Positions 9,473 to 17,502 of a stretch of DNA of 64,000 nt are shown in pieces. Origin of the DNA: Pantoea sp. IMH. GTDB taxonomy: Bacteria; Pseudomonadota; Gammaproteobacteria; Enterobacterales; Enterobacteriaceae. The stretch's first letter is position 1, and the number at the start of each line of letters is the position of its first letter. A model generated the notes under the pieces. The model searched no databases and was not told the DNA's origin. It saw nothing but the letters and a program-made list of their open reading frames with translations. The position numbers and the translations under genes are program-made. The stretch covers positions 558,001 through 622,000 of the forward strand of contig NZ_JFGT01000006.1 in the NCBI RefSeq assembly GCF_000599885.1, read 5' to 3'.

Positions 9473-10993
9473 ATGTCTCAATCCCCGTACCTCAGTTTTC
9501 ACGGCATTGGTAAAACCTTTCCCGGCGTCAGGGCGCTACATGAGATCAGCTTTGACTGCGAAGCAGGCCAGATCCACGCGCTGATGGGTGAAAATGGCGC
9601 CGGCAAGTCCACGCTGCTGAAAATTCTCAGCGGCAGTTATCAGCCCTCCAGTGGTGAAATCCGTCTTAAAGGCGAACCGGTTCGCTTCACGCATACCACC
9701 GATGCGCTGGATGCAGGCGTGGCGATTATCTATCAGGAGCTGCATCTGGTCCCTGAGATGTCGGTCGCGGAGAATATCTATCTGGGACAGCTTCCCCAGC
9801 GGGCCGGTTTCGTTAACCGTTCGCTGCTGCGCCATGAGGCTGGCTTACAGTTACAGAATCTGGGAATGGATATCGATCCGGATACGCCATTAAAGCATCT
9901 GTCGCTCGGCCAGTGGCAGATGGTGGAGATCGCCAAGGCGCTGGCGCGTAACGCCAAGGTTATCGCGTTTGACGAACCAACCAGCTCGCTCTCCGCCAGG
10001 GAAATTGAGCATCTGTTTCGTGTGATCCGCAAGCTGCGCGAGCAGGGGCGTGTGGTGCTCTATGTGTCGCATCGCATGGAAGAGATTTTTGCGCTGAGTG
10101 ACGCCATCACCGTGTTTAAAGATGGGCGTTTCGTGCGCACCTTCCGCGATGTGCCCGGCACCAGTCACGATCAGCTGGTGGAAGCGATGGTGGGCCGTGA
10201 GATTGGTGATATCTACGGCTACTCGCCGCGTCCGCATGGCGAAGTCCGTCTTCAGCTTGATAACGTCCAGGCTAAAGGGGTTCGCACGCCCATCTCCCTT
10301 AGCGTACGTGCCGGCGAAATTGTTGGCCTTTTTGGGCTGGTTGGCGCGGGTCGCAGCGAACTGATGAAGGGGTTGTTTGGCGCCACCCGTATCACCGGCG
10401 GCGAGGTTCGTATTGATGGCGAACGCCTGGATATCCGGGAGCCGGCCCATGCGATCCGTGCCGGACTGCTGCTCTGTCCGGAAGATCGCAAGGCCGACGG
10501 CATAATCCCCGTTCATTCCGTGCGCGATAACATCAATATCAGCGCCAGGCGCAATAACCTCACCGCGGGCTGCCTGATCGATCATCAGTGGGAAAGCAAG
10601 AATGCTGACTCCCATATCCGCTCTCTGAACATCAAAACCCCCTCCGCCGACCAGGCGATCATGAACCTCTCAGGCGGTAATCAACAGAAGGCCATTCTGG
10701 GGCGCTGGCTGTCGGAAGAGATGAAAGTGATCCTGCTGGATGAGCCGACCAGGGGCATTGATGTGGGCGCGAAAAATGAAATTTACAGCCTGATTTATGC
10801 GCTGGCGGAGCGGGGCATTGCGGTCCTTTTTGCCTCTAGTGACCTGCCGGAAGTGATGGGGCTGGCGGACAGGATCGTGGTGATGCGTGAAGGTGCTATC
10901 GCCGGAGAACTCAGCCACGACGCCGCCACAGAAGCCCAGACGCTGGGGCTTGCCATGCCAAAAACAACTCAACAAGCCGCAGCCGTGGCCTGA
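9473..10993 (+). CDS. araG: L-arabinose ABC transporter ATPase AraG
   Basis: This 506-residue double ATPase powers high-affinity L-arabinose uptake. Walker A (GENGAGKS) is at residues 39-46. [15 protein letters not shown] and [18 protein letters not shown] form the first-half signature and Walker B. The second half has [58 protein letters not shown] and [17 protein letters not shown], all diagnostic of AraG. The ATG at 9473 has CAGGAG at good spacing; an upstream TTG at 9458 is less likely. It lies between araF and araH in the same direction. Confidence 0.97.
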   Translation: MSQSPYLSFHGIGKTFPGVRALHEISFDCEAGQIHALMGENGAGKSTLLKILSGSYQPSSGEIRLKGEPVRFTHTTDALDAGVAIIYQELHLVPEMSVAENIYLGQLPQRAGFVNRSLLRHEAGLQLQNLGMDIDPDTPLKHLSLGQWQMVEIAKALARNAKVIAFDEPTSSLSAREIEHLFRVIRKLREQGRVVLYVSHRMEEIFALSDAITVFKDGRFVRTFRDVPGTSHDQLVEAMVGREIGDIYGYSPRPHGEVRLQLDNVQAKGVRTPISLSVRAGEIVGLFGLVGAGRSELMKGLFGATRITGGEVRIDGERLDIREPAHAIRAGLLLCPEDRKADGIIPVHSVRDNINISARRNNLTAGCLIDHQWESKNADSHIRSLNIKTPSADQAIMNLSGGNQQKAILGRWLSEEMKVILLDEPTRGIDVGAKNEIYSLIYALAERGIAVLFASSDLPEVMGLADRIVVMREGAIAGELSHDAATEAQTLGLAMPKTTQQAAAVA

Positions 10994-11010
10994 ACGGAAG
11001 GAGCAACCTG

Positions 11011-11997
11011 ATGTCTTCAACAACCTCTTCAGCCGTGCCGCCAAAAGCGTCACAGCGCGCTAGTCTCAGCCGGGTCTGGGACAATTTCGGTATGCTGGTG
11101 GTGTTTGCCGTGCTGTTTATCGGCTGTGTCATTTTCGTGCCTAACTTCGGCTCGCTGATCAATATGAAAGGGCTGGGGCTGGCGATGTCGATGTCCGGCA
11201 TGGTCGCCTGCGGAATGCTGTTCTGCCTGGCCTCCGGTGACTTCGATCTCTCTGTCGCCTCGGTGATCGCCTGCGCTGGCGTCACCACGGCGGTGATCAT
11301 TAATATGACCGAAAGCCTCTGGATCGGCATCAGCGCTGGCTTGCTGTTGGGTATCGCCTGCGGCTTTGTGAACGGCTTTGTTATTGCCAAACTGAAGATC
11401 AACGCGCTGATTACCACCCTGGCCACTATGCAGATTGTCCGCGGTCTGGCCTATATCTTTTCCGACGGTAAGGCGGTCGGGATCGAGGATGAGCGCTTCT
11501 TTGCGCTGGGCTACACCAACTGGCTCGGTGTGCCGGCGCCGGTCTGGCTGACCATCGCCACCATGCTTATCTTTGCCTTTCTGCTGAATAAAACCACCTT
11601 TGGCCGCAATACGCTGGCGATTGGCGGTAATGAAGAAGCGGCAAGGCTGGCCGGTGTGCCGGTGGTACGTACGCGCATCATTATCTTTATGCTCTCCGGC
11701 CTGGTATCAGCGGCGGCAGGCATTATTCTGGCCTCACGTATGACCAGCGGCCAGCCGATGACATCGCTCGGCTATGAGCTGATCGTCATCTCCGCCTGTG
11801 TGCTGGGTGGCGTCTCGCTGAAAGGCGGCATCGGCAAAATTTCCTATGTTCTGGCGGGCGTGCTGATTCTGGGTACCGTTGAGAATGCGATGAATCTTCT
11901 GAATATTTCACCTTTCTCACAGTATGTTGTGCGGGGTCTGATACTGTTGGCGGCGGTGATTTTCGATCGCTACAAACAGAAAGCCAGAACGGCCTGA
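11011..11997 (+). CDS. araH: L-arabinose ABC transporter permease AraH
   Basis: This 328-residue inner membrane permease forms the channel of the AraFGH importer. The N-terminus is hydrophilic ([17 protein letters not shown]), followed by multiple hydrophobic helices. The CUT2 signature reads [27 protein letters not shown], and the C-terminal [24 protein letters not shown] and [21 protein letters not shown] segments match AraH. The start has AAGGAGCAACCTG upstream. araC follows after 13 bases, so transporter and regulator share a transcript. Confidence 0.97.
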   Translation: MSSTTSSAVPPKASQRASLSRVWDNFGMLVVFAVLFIGCVIFVPNFGSLINMKGLGLAMSMSGMVACGMLFCLASGDFDLSVASVIACAGVTTAVIINMTESLWIGISAGLLLGIACGFVNGFVIAKLKINALITTLATMQIVRGLAYIFSDGKAVGIEDERFFALGYTNWLGVPAPVWLTIATMLIFAFLLNKTTFGRNTLAIGGNEEAARLAGVPVVRTRIIIFMLSGLVSAAAGIILASRMTSGQPMTSLGYELIVISACVLGGVSLKGGIGKISYVLAGVLILGTVENAMNLLNISPFSQYVVRGLILLAAVIFDRYKQKARTA

Positions 11998-12010
11998 GAA
12001 GGGAGGCGGT

Positions 12011-12928
12011 ATGTATCATCGTTTAACGCCGGTAGCGCAGTCGAATCCGCTGCTGCCGGGCTATCCGTTTAACGCCTGGCTGGTGGCCGGGCTGACGCCG
12101 ATTAACGCTGGCGACTCGCTCGATTTTTTTATCGACCGTCCCGCTGGCATGAAAGGGTTTATTATCAATCTGACGGTGAAAGGGCGTGGTCAGGTTTTCA
12201 GTGGTGAGGATGCGTTTGATTGCGAACCGGGCGATCTGCTGCTTTTCCAGCCACAAACGCCGCATTTTTACGGACGTTCGCCGGAGAGCGACTGCTGGCA
12301 TCACCGCTGGATCTACTTCCGTCCGCGTGCCTACTGGAGCGACTGGCTGATGTGGCAGGATGAGAAGCGCGGCGTAGGACGACTGCGGTTGCCGGAAAGA
12401 TTGCGCGGCGAGTTTGACCGGCTGTTTGCCAATATTGAACAGACGCACACCTCCGGACGGCGCTTTGCGGAAGAGCTGGCGATGAACCTGCTGGAGCGAC
12501 TGCTACTGCGCGCCGTTGAAGAAGACCCGCGCACTCATCAGCAGATCCGGGATCCGCGTGTGATTGAGGCCTGTCAGTATGTGACGCAGAATCTGGCAGG
12601 GGAAGTGAAGATCGACGAGGTGGCTAACCACGTCTGCCTCTCACCGTCACGGCTGGCGCACCTTTTCCGTGAACAGATGGGCGTGAACCTGCTGCGCTGG
12701 CGGGAAGATCAGCGGGTGATCCGCGCTAAGCTGCTGTTGCAGACCACGCAGGAGCCGATCGCCACCGTGGGTCGCATTGTCGGTTATGACGATCAGCTCT
12801 ACTTCTCACGGGTGTTCCGTAAACGGGTCGGCGTCAGTCCAAGCGATTTCCGCCGGCGCTCGCTTGATGCCCATGACGCGCTGGTGGCGCAGGAAACCTG
12901 GGATATTCCCAGAAGCGCCAACGAGTAA
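12011..12928 (+). CDS. araC: Arabinose operon regulator AraC
   Basis: This 305-residue regulator has an N-terminal cupin-type arabinose-binding and dimerisation domain ([27 protein letters not shown], then [18 protein letters not shown] and [13 protein letters not shown]) and a C-terminal AraC/XylS double helix-turn-helix ([28 protein letters not shown] and [23 protein letters not shown]). It is about 13 residues longer than E. coli AraC. A strong GGAGGCGGT lies directly before the ATG. In E. coli araC sits next to araBAD and apart from araFGH; here it ends the transporter operon, so induction of uptake should also raise AraC. Confidence 0.96.
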   Translation: MYHRLTPVAQSNPLLPGYPFNAWLVAGLTPINAGDSLDFFIDRPAGMKGFIINLTVKGRGQVFSGEDAFDCEPGDLLLFQPQTPHFYGRSPESDCWHHRWIYFRPRAYWSDWLMWQDEKRGVGRLRLPERLRGEFDRLFANIEQTHTSGRRFAEELAMNLLERLLLRAVEEDPRTHQQIRDPRVIEACQYVTQNLAGEVKIDEVANHVCLSPSRLAHLFREQMGVNLLRWREDQRVIRAKLLLQTTQEPIATVGRIVGYDDQLYFSRVFRKRVGVSPSDFRRRSLDAHDALVAQETWDIPRSANE

Positions 12929-12943
12929 GACGTAAACGACAGG

Positions 12944-12979
12944 CCCCGGCAGAAAAGCATATCGCTGCCGGGGTTTTTT
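12944..12979 (+). terminator. Terminator of araFGHC
   Basis: CCCCGGCAG (12944-12952) pairs with CTGCCGGGG (12965-12973), followed by six T residues (12974-12979). It is a textbook intrinsic terminator 16 bases after the araC stop. Confidence 0.93.
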
Positions 12980-13094
12980 GTCGCTAACCTCTGTTCCCAT
13001 TATGGGATTTCTTGTAATGATTCAGTTAATTCCCGCTTGTCCTAACCTGGTTGATAGTCTTAAATGAGCAGAGTGTGAATCAGGAGGATGAGAG

Positions 13095-14135
13095 ATGAGC
13101 GACAAAATTCGTACGGGACTGGTCGGCTACGGCTTCGCCAGTAAGACCTTCCATGCACCGCTGATCGCGGGCACCGCCGGGCTGGAACTGGCAGCCGTTT
13201 CCAGCAGCGATGCAGCAAAAGTCCACGCCGACTGGCCTTCGCTCCCGGTCGTTTCCGACCCTCAGGCGCTGTTTGAAGATCCCTCCATTCAGCTTATTGT
13301 TATCCCGACCCCTAACGATACCCATTTCCCGCTGGCAAAAGCGGCGCTGAATGCCGGTAAACATGTGGTTGTCGATAAGCCTTTTACCGTTACGCTGTCT
13401 CAGGCGCACGAGCTGGACGCGCTGGCAAAACAGAAAGGCCTGCTGCTCTCCGTTTTCCATAACCGCCGCTGGGACAGTGATTTTCTTACGCTCAAAACGC
13501 TGCTGAAAGAGGGAACGCTGGGAGACGTGCGCTATTTTGAATCCCACTTCGACCGTTTTCGGCCTGAAGTCCGCAACCGCTGGCGTGAGCAGAAAGGGGC
13601 AGGCAGCGGAATCTGGTACGATCTGGGGCCGCACCTGGTCGATCAGGCGCTGCAACTGTTTGGCTCCCCGGTGGCGATTAACGTGGATCTGGCCGAACTT
13701 CGCACCGGTGCCCAGACAACGGATTACTTCCATGCGGTTCTGACTTATCCGCAGCGCAGGGTGGTGCTTCATGGCAGCATGCTGGCCGCGGCGGAATCAC
13801 CGCGCTATCAGGTGCATGGCACGCGCGGCAGCTATGTGAAGTATGGTCTTGATCCTCAGGAAGATAATCTGAAGGCGGGTGCCAGGCCACCGCAGGAAGA
13901 CTGGGGTTATGACATGCGTGACGGCGTGCTGACGCTGGCCGAGGGCGATATGATGGCGGAAGAGACGCTGCTGACCGTCCCTGGCAACTATCCGGCTTAC
14001 TATGCAGCCATTCGTGACGCTATCACAGGTGACGGCGCCAACCCGGTATCGGCGGAGGAAGCCATTCAGGTGATGGAACTGATTGAGCTTGGCCTGCAGT
14101 CGGCGGCAAAACGCCAGACGCTGTCGCTGAAATAA
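13095..14135 (+). CDS. ydgJ: Gfo/Idh/MocA-type NAD(P) oxidoreductase YdgJ
   Basis: This 346-residue putative cytoplasmic dehydrogenase of sugar-like substrates has an N-terminal Rossmann fold (RTGLVGYGFASKTFHAPLI) and the family motif HVVVDKPFTVTLSQA, where the usual EKP is DKP as in E. coli YdgJ. The C-terminal substrate domain has NRRWDSDFLTLK and a possible catalytic GSGIWYDLGPHLVDQAL. It is collinear with E. coli YdgJ, whose substrate is not known. GGAGGATGAGAG precedes the ATG. It converges on add, as in E. coli. Confidence 0.92.
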   Translation: MSDKIRTGLVGYGFASKTFHAPLIAGTAGLELAAVSSSDAAKVHADWPSLPVVSDPQALFEDPSIQLIVIPTPNDTHFPLAKAALNAGKHVVVDKPFTVTLSQAHELDALAKQKGLLLSVFHNRRWDSDFLTLKTLLKEGTLGDVRYFESHFDRFRPEVRNRWREQKGAGSGIWYDLGPHLVDQALQLFGSPVAINVDLAELRTGAQTTDYFHAVLTYPQRRVVLHGSMLAAAESPRYQVHGTRGSYVKYGLDPQEDNLKAGARPPQEDWGYDMRDGVLTLAEGDMMAEETLLTVPGNYPAYYAAIRDAITGDGANPVSAEEAIQVMELIELGLQSAAKRQTLSLK

Positions 14136-14142
14136 TAAATAA

Positions 14143-14205
14143 TCAGGACGACGCTATCGTCCTGAAAAAAAGCCCGATCGGGGACATACTCGATCGGGCT
14201 TTTTT
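14143..14205. terminator. Double hairpin terminator between ydgJ and add
   Basis: Two hairpins lie in tandem. TCAGGACGA (14143-14151) pairs with TCGTCCTGA (14157-14165). Then AGCCCGATCG (14171-14180) pairs with CGATCGGGCT (14191-14200), with an A-run on the left and a T-run on the right. The second can terminate transcription from both directions between the two converging genes. Confidence 0.9.
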
Positions 14206-14235
14206 ACGTCTTAACCTGACTGGCCTGTCAGCGCG

Positions 14236-15234
14236 TTATGCGGCAACCTTCGCCCGGATAGCGGCTTTCTCCGCCTCGCTCAGGAAGGCGATTTTCAGGC
14301 CGTTTTCCTGGGCGGTGCGGATTTGTGCCTGACTCAGGCCAGCCTGCGGCGCGGCTTGCTCATACTCATACGCCAGTTCAATGCCCTGCACGGCCGGGTC
14401 GTCCGTATTGATGGTGGCCAGAATACCCTGTTCAAGGAAGGTGACTAACGGATGATGGGCCAGCGAAGAGACGGTGCTGGTCTGGATGTTAGAGGTCAGA
14501 CAGGATTCAATGCCAATCTGGTGCGCGGCAAGGAAATCCATCAGCGCCGGGTCTTCCACTGCTTTTACGCCATGACCGATGCGTTCTGCGCCCAGTTCGC
14601 GAATGGCCTGCCAGATGCTTTCCGGACCTGCCGCTTCGCCTGCATGGACGGTAATGCGCAGACCGGCGTCGCGGGCGCGGGTAAAGTGACTGAGGAACTG
14701 ACTGCCAGGGAAGCCGAGTTCGTCACCCGCCAGATCGAGAGCGGTGATATGATCGCGGTGTGCCAGCAGACCGTCCAGCTCCTGAAGGCAGGCGTCTTCG
14801 CCGAAGGTACGGCTCATGATGCCGATGAGGCGGACATCAATGTCATGCTGCTGACATCCTGCCCGGATACCATCGATAACCGCTTCAACCACGCCCGCCA
14901 CGGGCAGATTATGGGTCATCGCCATATAGCCTGGAGAAAAACGTAGCTCCGCATAATGAATGCCCGCTTTTGCGGCATCCTCCACGTTTTCCAGCGCCAC
15001 GCGGCGGCAGGCCTCCAGCGAACCAAGCACTTTTACGCCCCAGTCCAGTTTCTGCAGGAAGCTCACCAGATCCGGCTGCGTTTCTGTCACCTGGACATGG
15101 GGGCGCAGCGTTTCCAGCGTGGTGGCGGGCAGCGTCAGGTTAAATTCACGGCCTAAATCAAGGATGGTTTGCGCACGGATATTGCCGTCAAGGTGGCGAT
15201 GGATATCGGTGAGGGGAAGCTGGGAATCGATCAT
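14236..15234 (-). CDS. add: Adenosine deaminase Add
   Basis: This 332-residue zinc enzyme deaminates adenosine and deoxyadenosine to inosine forms in purine salvage. The metal motif DIHRHLDGN puts histidines at residues 12 and 14. Further conserved elements are [25 protein letters not shown] with the zinc-binding histidine, [15 protein letters not shown], and [15 protein letters not shown] with the active-site aspartates. The length equals E. coli Add (333 aa). The start ATG at 15234 is the family start. It is transcribed towards ydgJ from the repeat-filled gap before malY. Confidence 0.96.
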   Translation of the reverse strand: MIDSQLPLTDIHRHLDGNIRAQTILDLGREFNLTLPATTLETLRPHVQVTETQPDLVSFLQKLDWGVKVLGSLEACRRVALENVEDAAKAGIHYAELRFSPGYMAMTHNLPVAGVVEAVIDGIRAGCQQHDIDVRLIGIMSRTFGEDACLQELDGLLAHRDHITALDLAGDELGFPGSQFLSHFTRARDAGLRITVHAGEAAGPESIWQAIRELGAERIGHGVKAVEDPALMDFLAAHQIGIESCLTSNIQTSTVSSLAHHPLVTFLEQGILATINTDDPAVQGIELAYEYEQAAPQAGLSQAQIRTAQENGLKIAFLSEAEKAAIRAKVAA

Positions 15235-15285
15235 GTCGGCGCACTCATTTGTTTATTGTAAAGTGCATAACAGTATAAAAACAAT

Positions 15286-15314
15286 TTGCGCAACTCCGCC
15301 AGCGAATTGCGCAA
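15286..15314. promoter_or_regulatory. Twin TTGCGCAA palindromes upstream of add
   Basis: The 8-bp palindrome TTGCGCAA occurs at 15286-15293 and at 15307-15314, 21 bp apart, which is two helical turns. They lie 52-80 bp upstream of the add start. The spacing suggests a dimeric or cooperative regulator site; no regulator is identified. Confidence 0.35.
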
Positions 15315-15346
15315 TCGGCGCCTCAACTGCGGTTTATTTACGCGTA

Positions 15347-15399
15347 CTGCCGCATCCCTGCGGCAGAGGCCCGGTTTATCTGTCCACTTACCGTCGCCC
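15347..15399 (+). repeat. Repeat family A, copy A1 (right half only)
   Basis: It begins at the internal hairpin CTGCCGCATCCCTGCGGCAG and runs through CCCGGTTTATCTGTCCACTTACCGTCGCC. The left half present in A2, A3 and A4 is missing, so the copy is truncated. Confidence 0.75.
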
Positions 15400-15498
15400 G
15401 TAGGGCGCTGGGTTGTCTGTGGGTTAAGTCCATGAGTGAGTTATCAGTAACATCGCCACACTCTTTCTGAACAGCGAACCCGATGCCTGATTGCCGGA

Positions 15499-15593
15499 GG
15501 TATTGCCCGGATAAACGGACTGTTGAGCGCAGGGATGCGCGAACCAAGCCTACATGGACGTATTCACGGCGTGTCCGTGTTACGGGCAATACC
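15499..15593 (+). repeat. Repeat family B, copy B1
   Basis: This 95-bp element has terminal inverted repeats: it starts GGTATTGCCCGGATAAACGG and the reverse complement of its end reads GGTATTGCCCGTAACACGG. The inner part includes AGCCTACATGGACGTATTCA. Copy B2 has the same length and about 90% the same bases. Confidence 0.8.
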
Positions 15594-15695
15594 TCTTGCA
15601 ATTGGTGCGAGCTGACAGCGACATGGTTGCAGGATGCCCTGCACACCGGCTGCTGAGTTGTCTGGATGAGTCATCTGCGGTAGCGGAGACCGGCT

Positions 15696-15799
15696 CCGGT
15701 ATGTGGCAGAACACCGGGACACCGTAAATCCCTCCCTGGAGGCTTCGCTGCCGCATCCGTGCGGCAGAGACCCGGCTTATCTGTCCACTTGCCGTCGCC
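15696..15799 (+). repeat. Repeat family A, copy A2 (full)
   Basis: This full ~104-bp element runs from CCGGTATGTGGCAGAACACC to CTGTCCACTTGCCGTCGCC. The centre folds as CTGCCGCATCCGTGCGGCAG (7-bp stem). The outer ends form an imperfect inverted repeat, so the whole can fold into a long branched stem. Confidence 0.8.
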
Positions 15800-15894
15800 C
15801 GCTGGCTGCGGCGTTGTCTGGAGGAATCTGGCGGGGTAGCACTCTTCTCATTCGCAGTCAGTTTAAACAGCGACGCTGGAGCCCATCTGCGGAA

Positions 15895-15989
15895 GGCGTT
15901 GCCCGGATAAGCGGACTGTTGAGCGCAGGGACGCGCGAACCAAGCCTACATGGACGTATTTACGGCGTGTCCGTGTTACGGGCAACACC
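15895..15989 (+). repeat. Repeat family B, copy B2
   Basis: This is a second 95-bp copy, starting GGCGTTGCCCGGATAAGCGG and ending CGGGCAACACC. Where its left arm differs from B1 (GGCGTT instead of GGTATT) its right arm differs to match (AACACC instead of AATACC), mostly keeping the pairing. Confidence 0.8.
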
Positions 15990-16050
15990 TTCAGCTTTTG
16001 CACGATCTTACAGCGACACGAAGATCTACTGAGTCAAGTCTGAAGGGAGG

Positions 16051-16080
16051 GATTCACAATGTGCCCGTGTTATAGGCATC
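16051..16080 (+). repeat. Decayed right end of a family B repeat
   Basis: GATTCACAATGTGCCCGTGT followed by TATAGGCATC resembles the right part of B1 (TATTCACGGCGTGTCCGTGT followed by TACGGGCAAT). Only the right arm is recognisable. Confidence 0.45.
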
Positions 16081-16155
16081 GTCTTCAATTTTGCCACCAC
16101 TCTGAAGCAACACGGCCTCAATTCAGCATCGTAAGATCTGCTCCGGAGAACGGCT

Positions 16156-16259
16156 CCGGTAAGTGGCAGAACACCGGAACGCCGTAAATCCCGCCCTGGA
16201 GTCTTCGCTGCCGCCTCCCTGCGGCAGAGACCCGGTTTATCTGTCCACTTGCCGTCGCC
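16156..16259 (+). repeat. Repeat family A, copy A3 (full)
   Basis: This full copy runs from CCGGTAAGTGGCAGAACACC to CTGTCCACTTGCCGTCGCC and ends just before the malY stop. The central hairpin is CTGCCGCCTCCCTGCGGCAG. It is the closest of the full copies to A4 at its left end (AAGTGGCAGA). Confidence 0.8.
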
Positions 16260-16281
16260 CGTGAGGTAATGAGTTATCTGC

Positions 16282-17460
16282 TCATGCCTTCAGGCAGGAT
16301 CGGATTCCGGCAATCAGCCGGGTCAGCCCGTCATCCAGCTTGCTGCGAGGGCAACCCGCATTCAGCCGCAAATAGCCTTTGCCCTCTGGCCCATAGGTCA
16401 GCCCGGGCATCATCGCGACTTTTTGCTGTTCAATCAGTACCTTATGAAGTTGCGCATCATTAATGCCCAGCGGATTCAGATCGATCCAGGCCAGATAAGT
16501 GGCTTGTGGCGGCAGCCAGTTCAGCACGGGAAAGGCGTCATTCAGCCGGGCTGCTATATGCTGCAAATTAGCAGCAAGATAACGGAGCAGGGCATCAAGC
16601 CATTCGCCTCCTTCACGGTAGGCGGCGATATGGGCCGCGACCGCCATCACTGCTGGCGAAGAAAGGCCGTCAGTCTGCTTCAGCGCCTGAAACCAGGCTG
16701 CCCGATCCTCCTCATCGCTGATAAAACCATAAGCGCCGGTCAACGCGGGTACGTTAAAGCTTTTTGAGGCGGAGGTGAAAAGCGCGAAGCGATCTTTTGC
16801 CACGGCGAGCCAGGGCGTATGCTTCTGGTCGCCGAACACCATATCCATATGGATCTCGTCGCTGATCACCCGCACATTGTAACGCTGACAGATAGCGGCC
16901 ATCTGTTCCAGCTCTTCACGCCGCCAGACTTTTCCGGTGGGGTTGTGGGGGCTGCACAGCAGCAGAATGCGGCATTCACCCTGTGCCAGCAGCGCTTCAA
17001 GTTCATGCATATTGCACTGCCATTCCGTACCCACTTTGCGTAAGGGTAACGAGAAACAGCGGCGATGGTTGCCCTCAATCGTTTTATAAAAAGCATCATA
17101 GGCTGGGGTATGCACGGCTACCCCTTCGCCGGGCTGCGACCAGTGCTGAATCAGCCGGGAGATCATGTAAATCACCGAGGGGCCGTAAACAATTTGCTGA
17201 GGCTCAACACTGAGTTGAAAACGCTGCTGATACCAGCCGGTAATGGCGGAGAGAAAATCGTCATGCTGCCAGCGGCTGTAGCCAAAAACGCCGTGTGCCA
17301 GGCGCTGCTGCAACGCGGTCAGGATGCAGGGGGCGGCGGGGAAATCCATATCGGAAATGGTGAAGGGCAATAAATCGTTCTGGCCGAAGCGATCGGCGAC
17401 AAAATCCCACTGGGTACACCAGCTGCCGCGGCGATCGGTCACGCGATCGAAATCAAACAT
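16282..17460 (-). CDS. malY: PLP-dependent cystathionine beta-lyase / maltose regulon modulator MalY
   Basis: This 392-residue PLP enzyme of aminotransferase fold type I cleaves cystathionine-type C-S bonds, and in E. coli also damps the maltose activator MalT by direct binding (family knowledge). Visible motifs are FTISDMDFPAAPCI, GVFGYSRWQ, YGPSVIYMISRLI, LLCSPHNPTGKVW, VISDEIHMDMVFG and the PLP lysine region FTSASKSFNVPALTGAY. The C-terminus RLNAGCPRSKLDDGL matches MalY. It lies downstream of malX and so in the MalI-controlled malXY operon. Confidence 0.95.
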   Translation of the reverse strand: MFDFDRVTDRRGSWCTQWDFVADRFGQNDLLPFTISDMDFPAAPCILTALQQRLAHGVFGYSRWQHDDFLSAITGWYQQRFQLSVEPQQIVYGPSVIYMISRLIQHWSQPGEGVAVHTPAYDAFYKTIEGNHRRCFSLPLRKVGTEWQCNMHELEALLAQGECRILLLCSPHNPTGKVWRREELEQMAAICQRYNVRVISDEIHMDMVFGDQKHTPWLAVAKDRFALFTSASKSFNVPALTGAYGFISDEEDRAAWFQALKQTDGLSSPAVMAVAAHIAAYREGGEWLDALLRYLAANLQHIAARLNDAFPVLNWLPPQATYLAWIDLNPLGINDAQLHKVLIEQQKVAMMPGLTYGPEGKGYLRLNAGCPRSKLDDGLTRLIAGIRSCLKA

Positions 17461-17502
17461 AACAACCTCAAGGCTGGCGGGAGCCGCAGCTCCCGGTCAT
17501 TA

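Larger units (their letters stand above)
15235..16281. other. Gene-free 1 kb region between malY and add, packed with repeats
   Basis: This gap contains the add promoter area near 15240-15320 and then an array of two repeat families in the order A1 (partial)-B1-A2-B2-B fragment-A3. The unit A-spacer-B recurs with a period of about 400 bp (A1 to A2 401 bp, B1 to B2 396 bp). Spacers share only short tracts (GTTGTCTG, AACAGCGA). Open frames across the array (for example 15703-16032) encode repeat-derived text rich in Pro, Cys and Arg and are not called as genes. Confidence 0.8.

Noticed and set aside
15703-16032. 109-codon open frame across the repeat array
   Set aside because: It is made of repeat A and B sequence (its translation begins with the repeat-derived LEASLPHPCGRDPAYLSTCRRP-type text, given here only in part) and lacks a ribosome site. 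Such frames recur wherever the repeat occurs.
15347-16259. Possible CRISPR array
   Set aside because: The repeats are ~100 bp, of two different kinds, with spacers of about 90-155 bp that share tracts with one another, and no cas genes are near.
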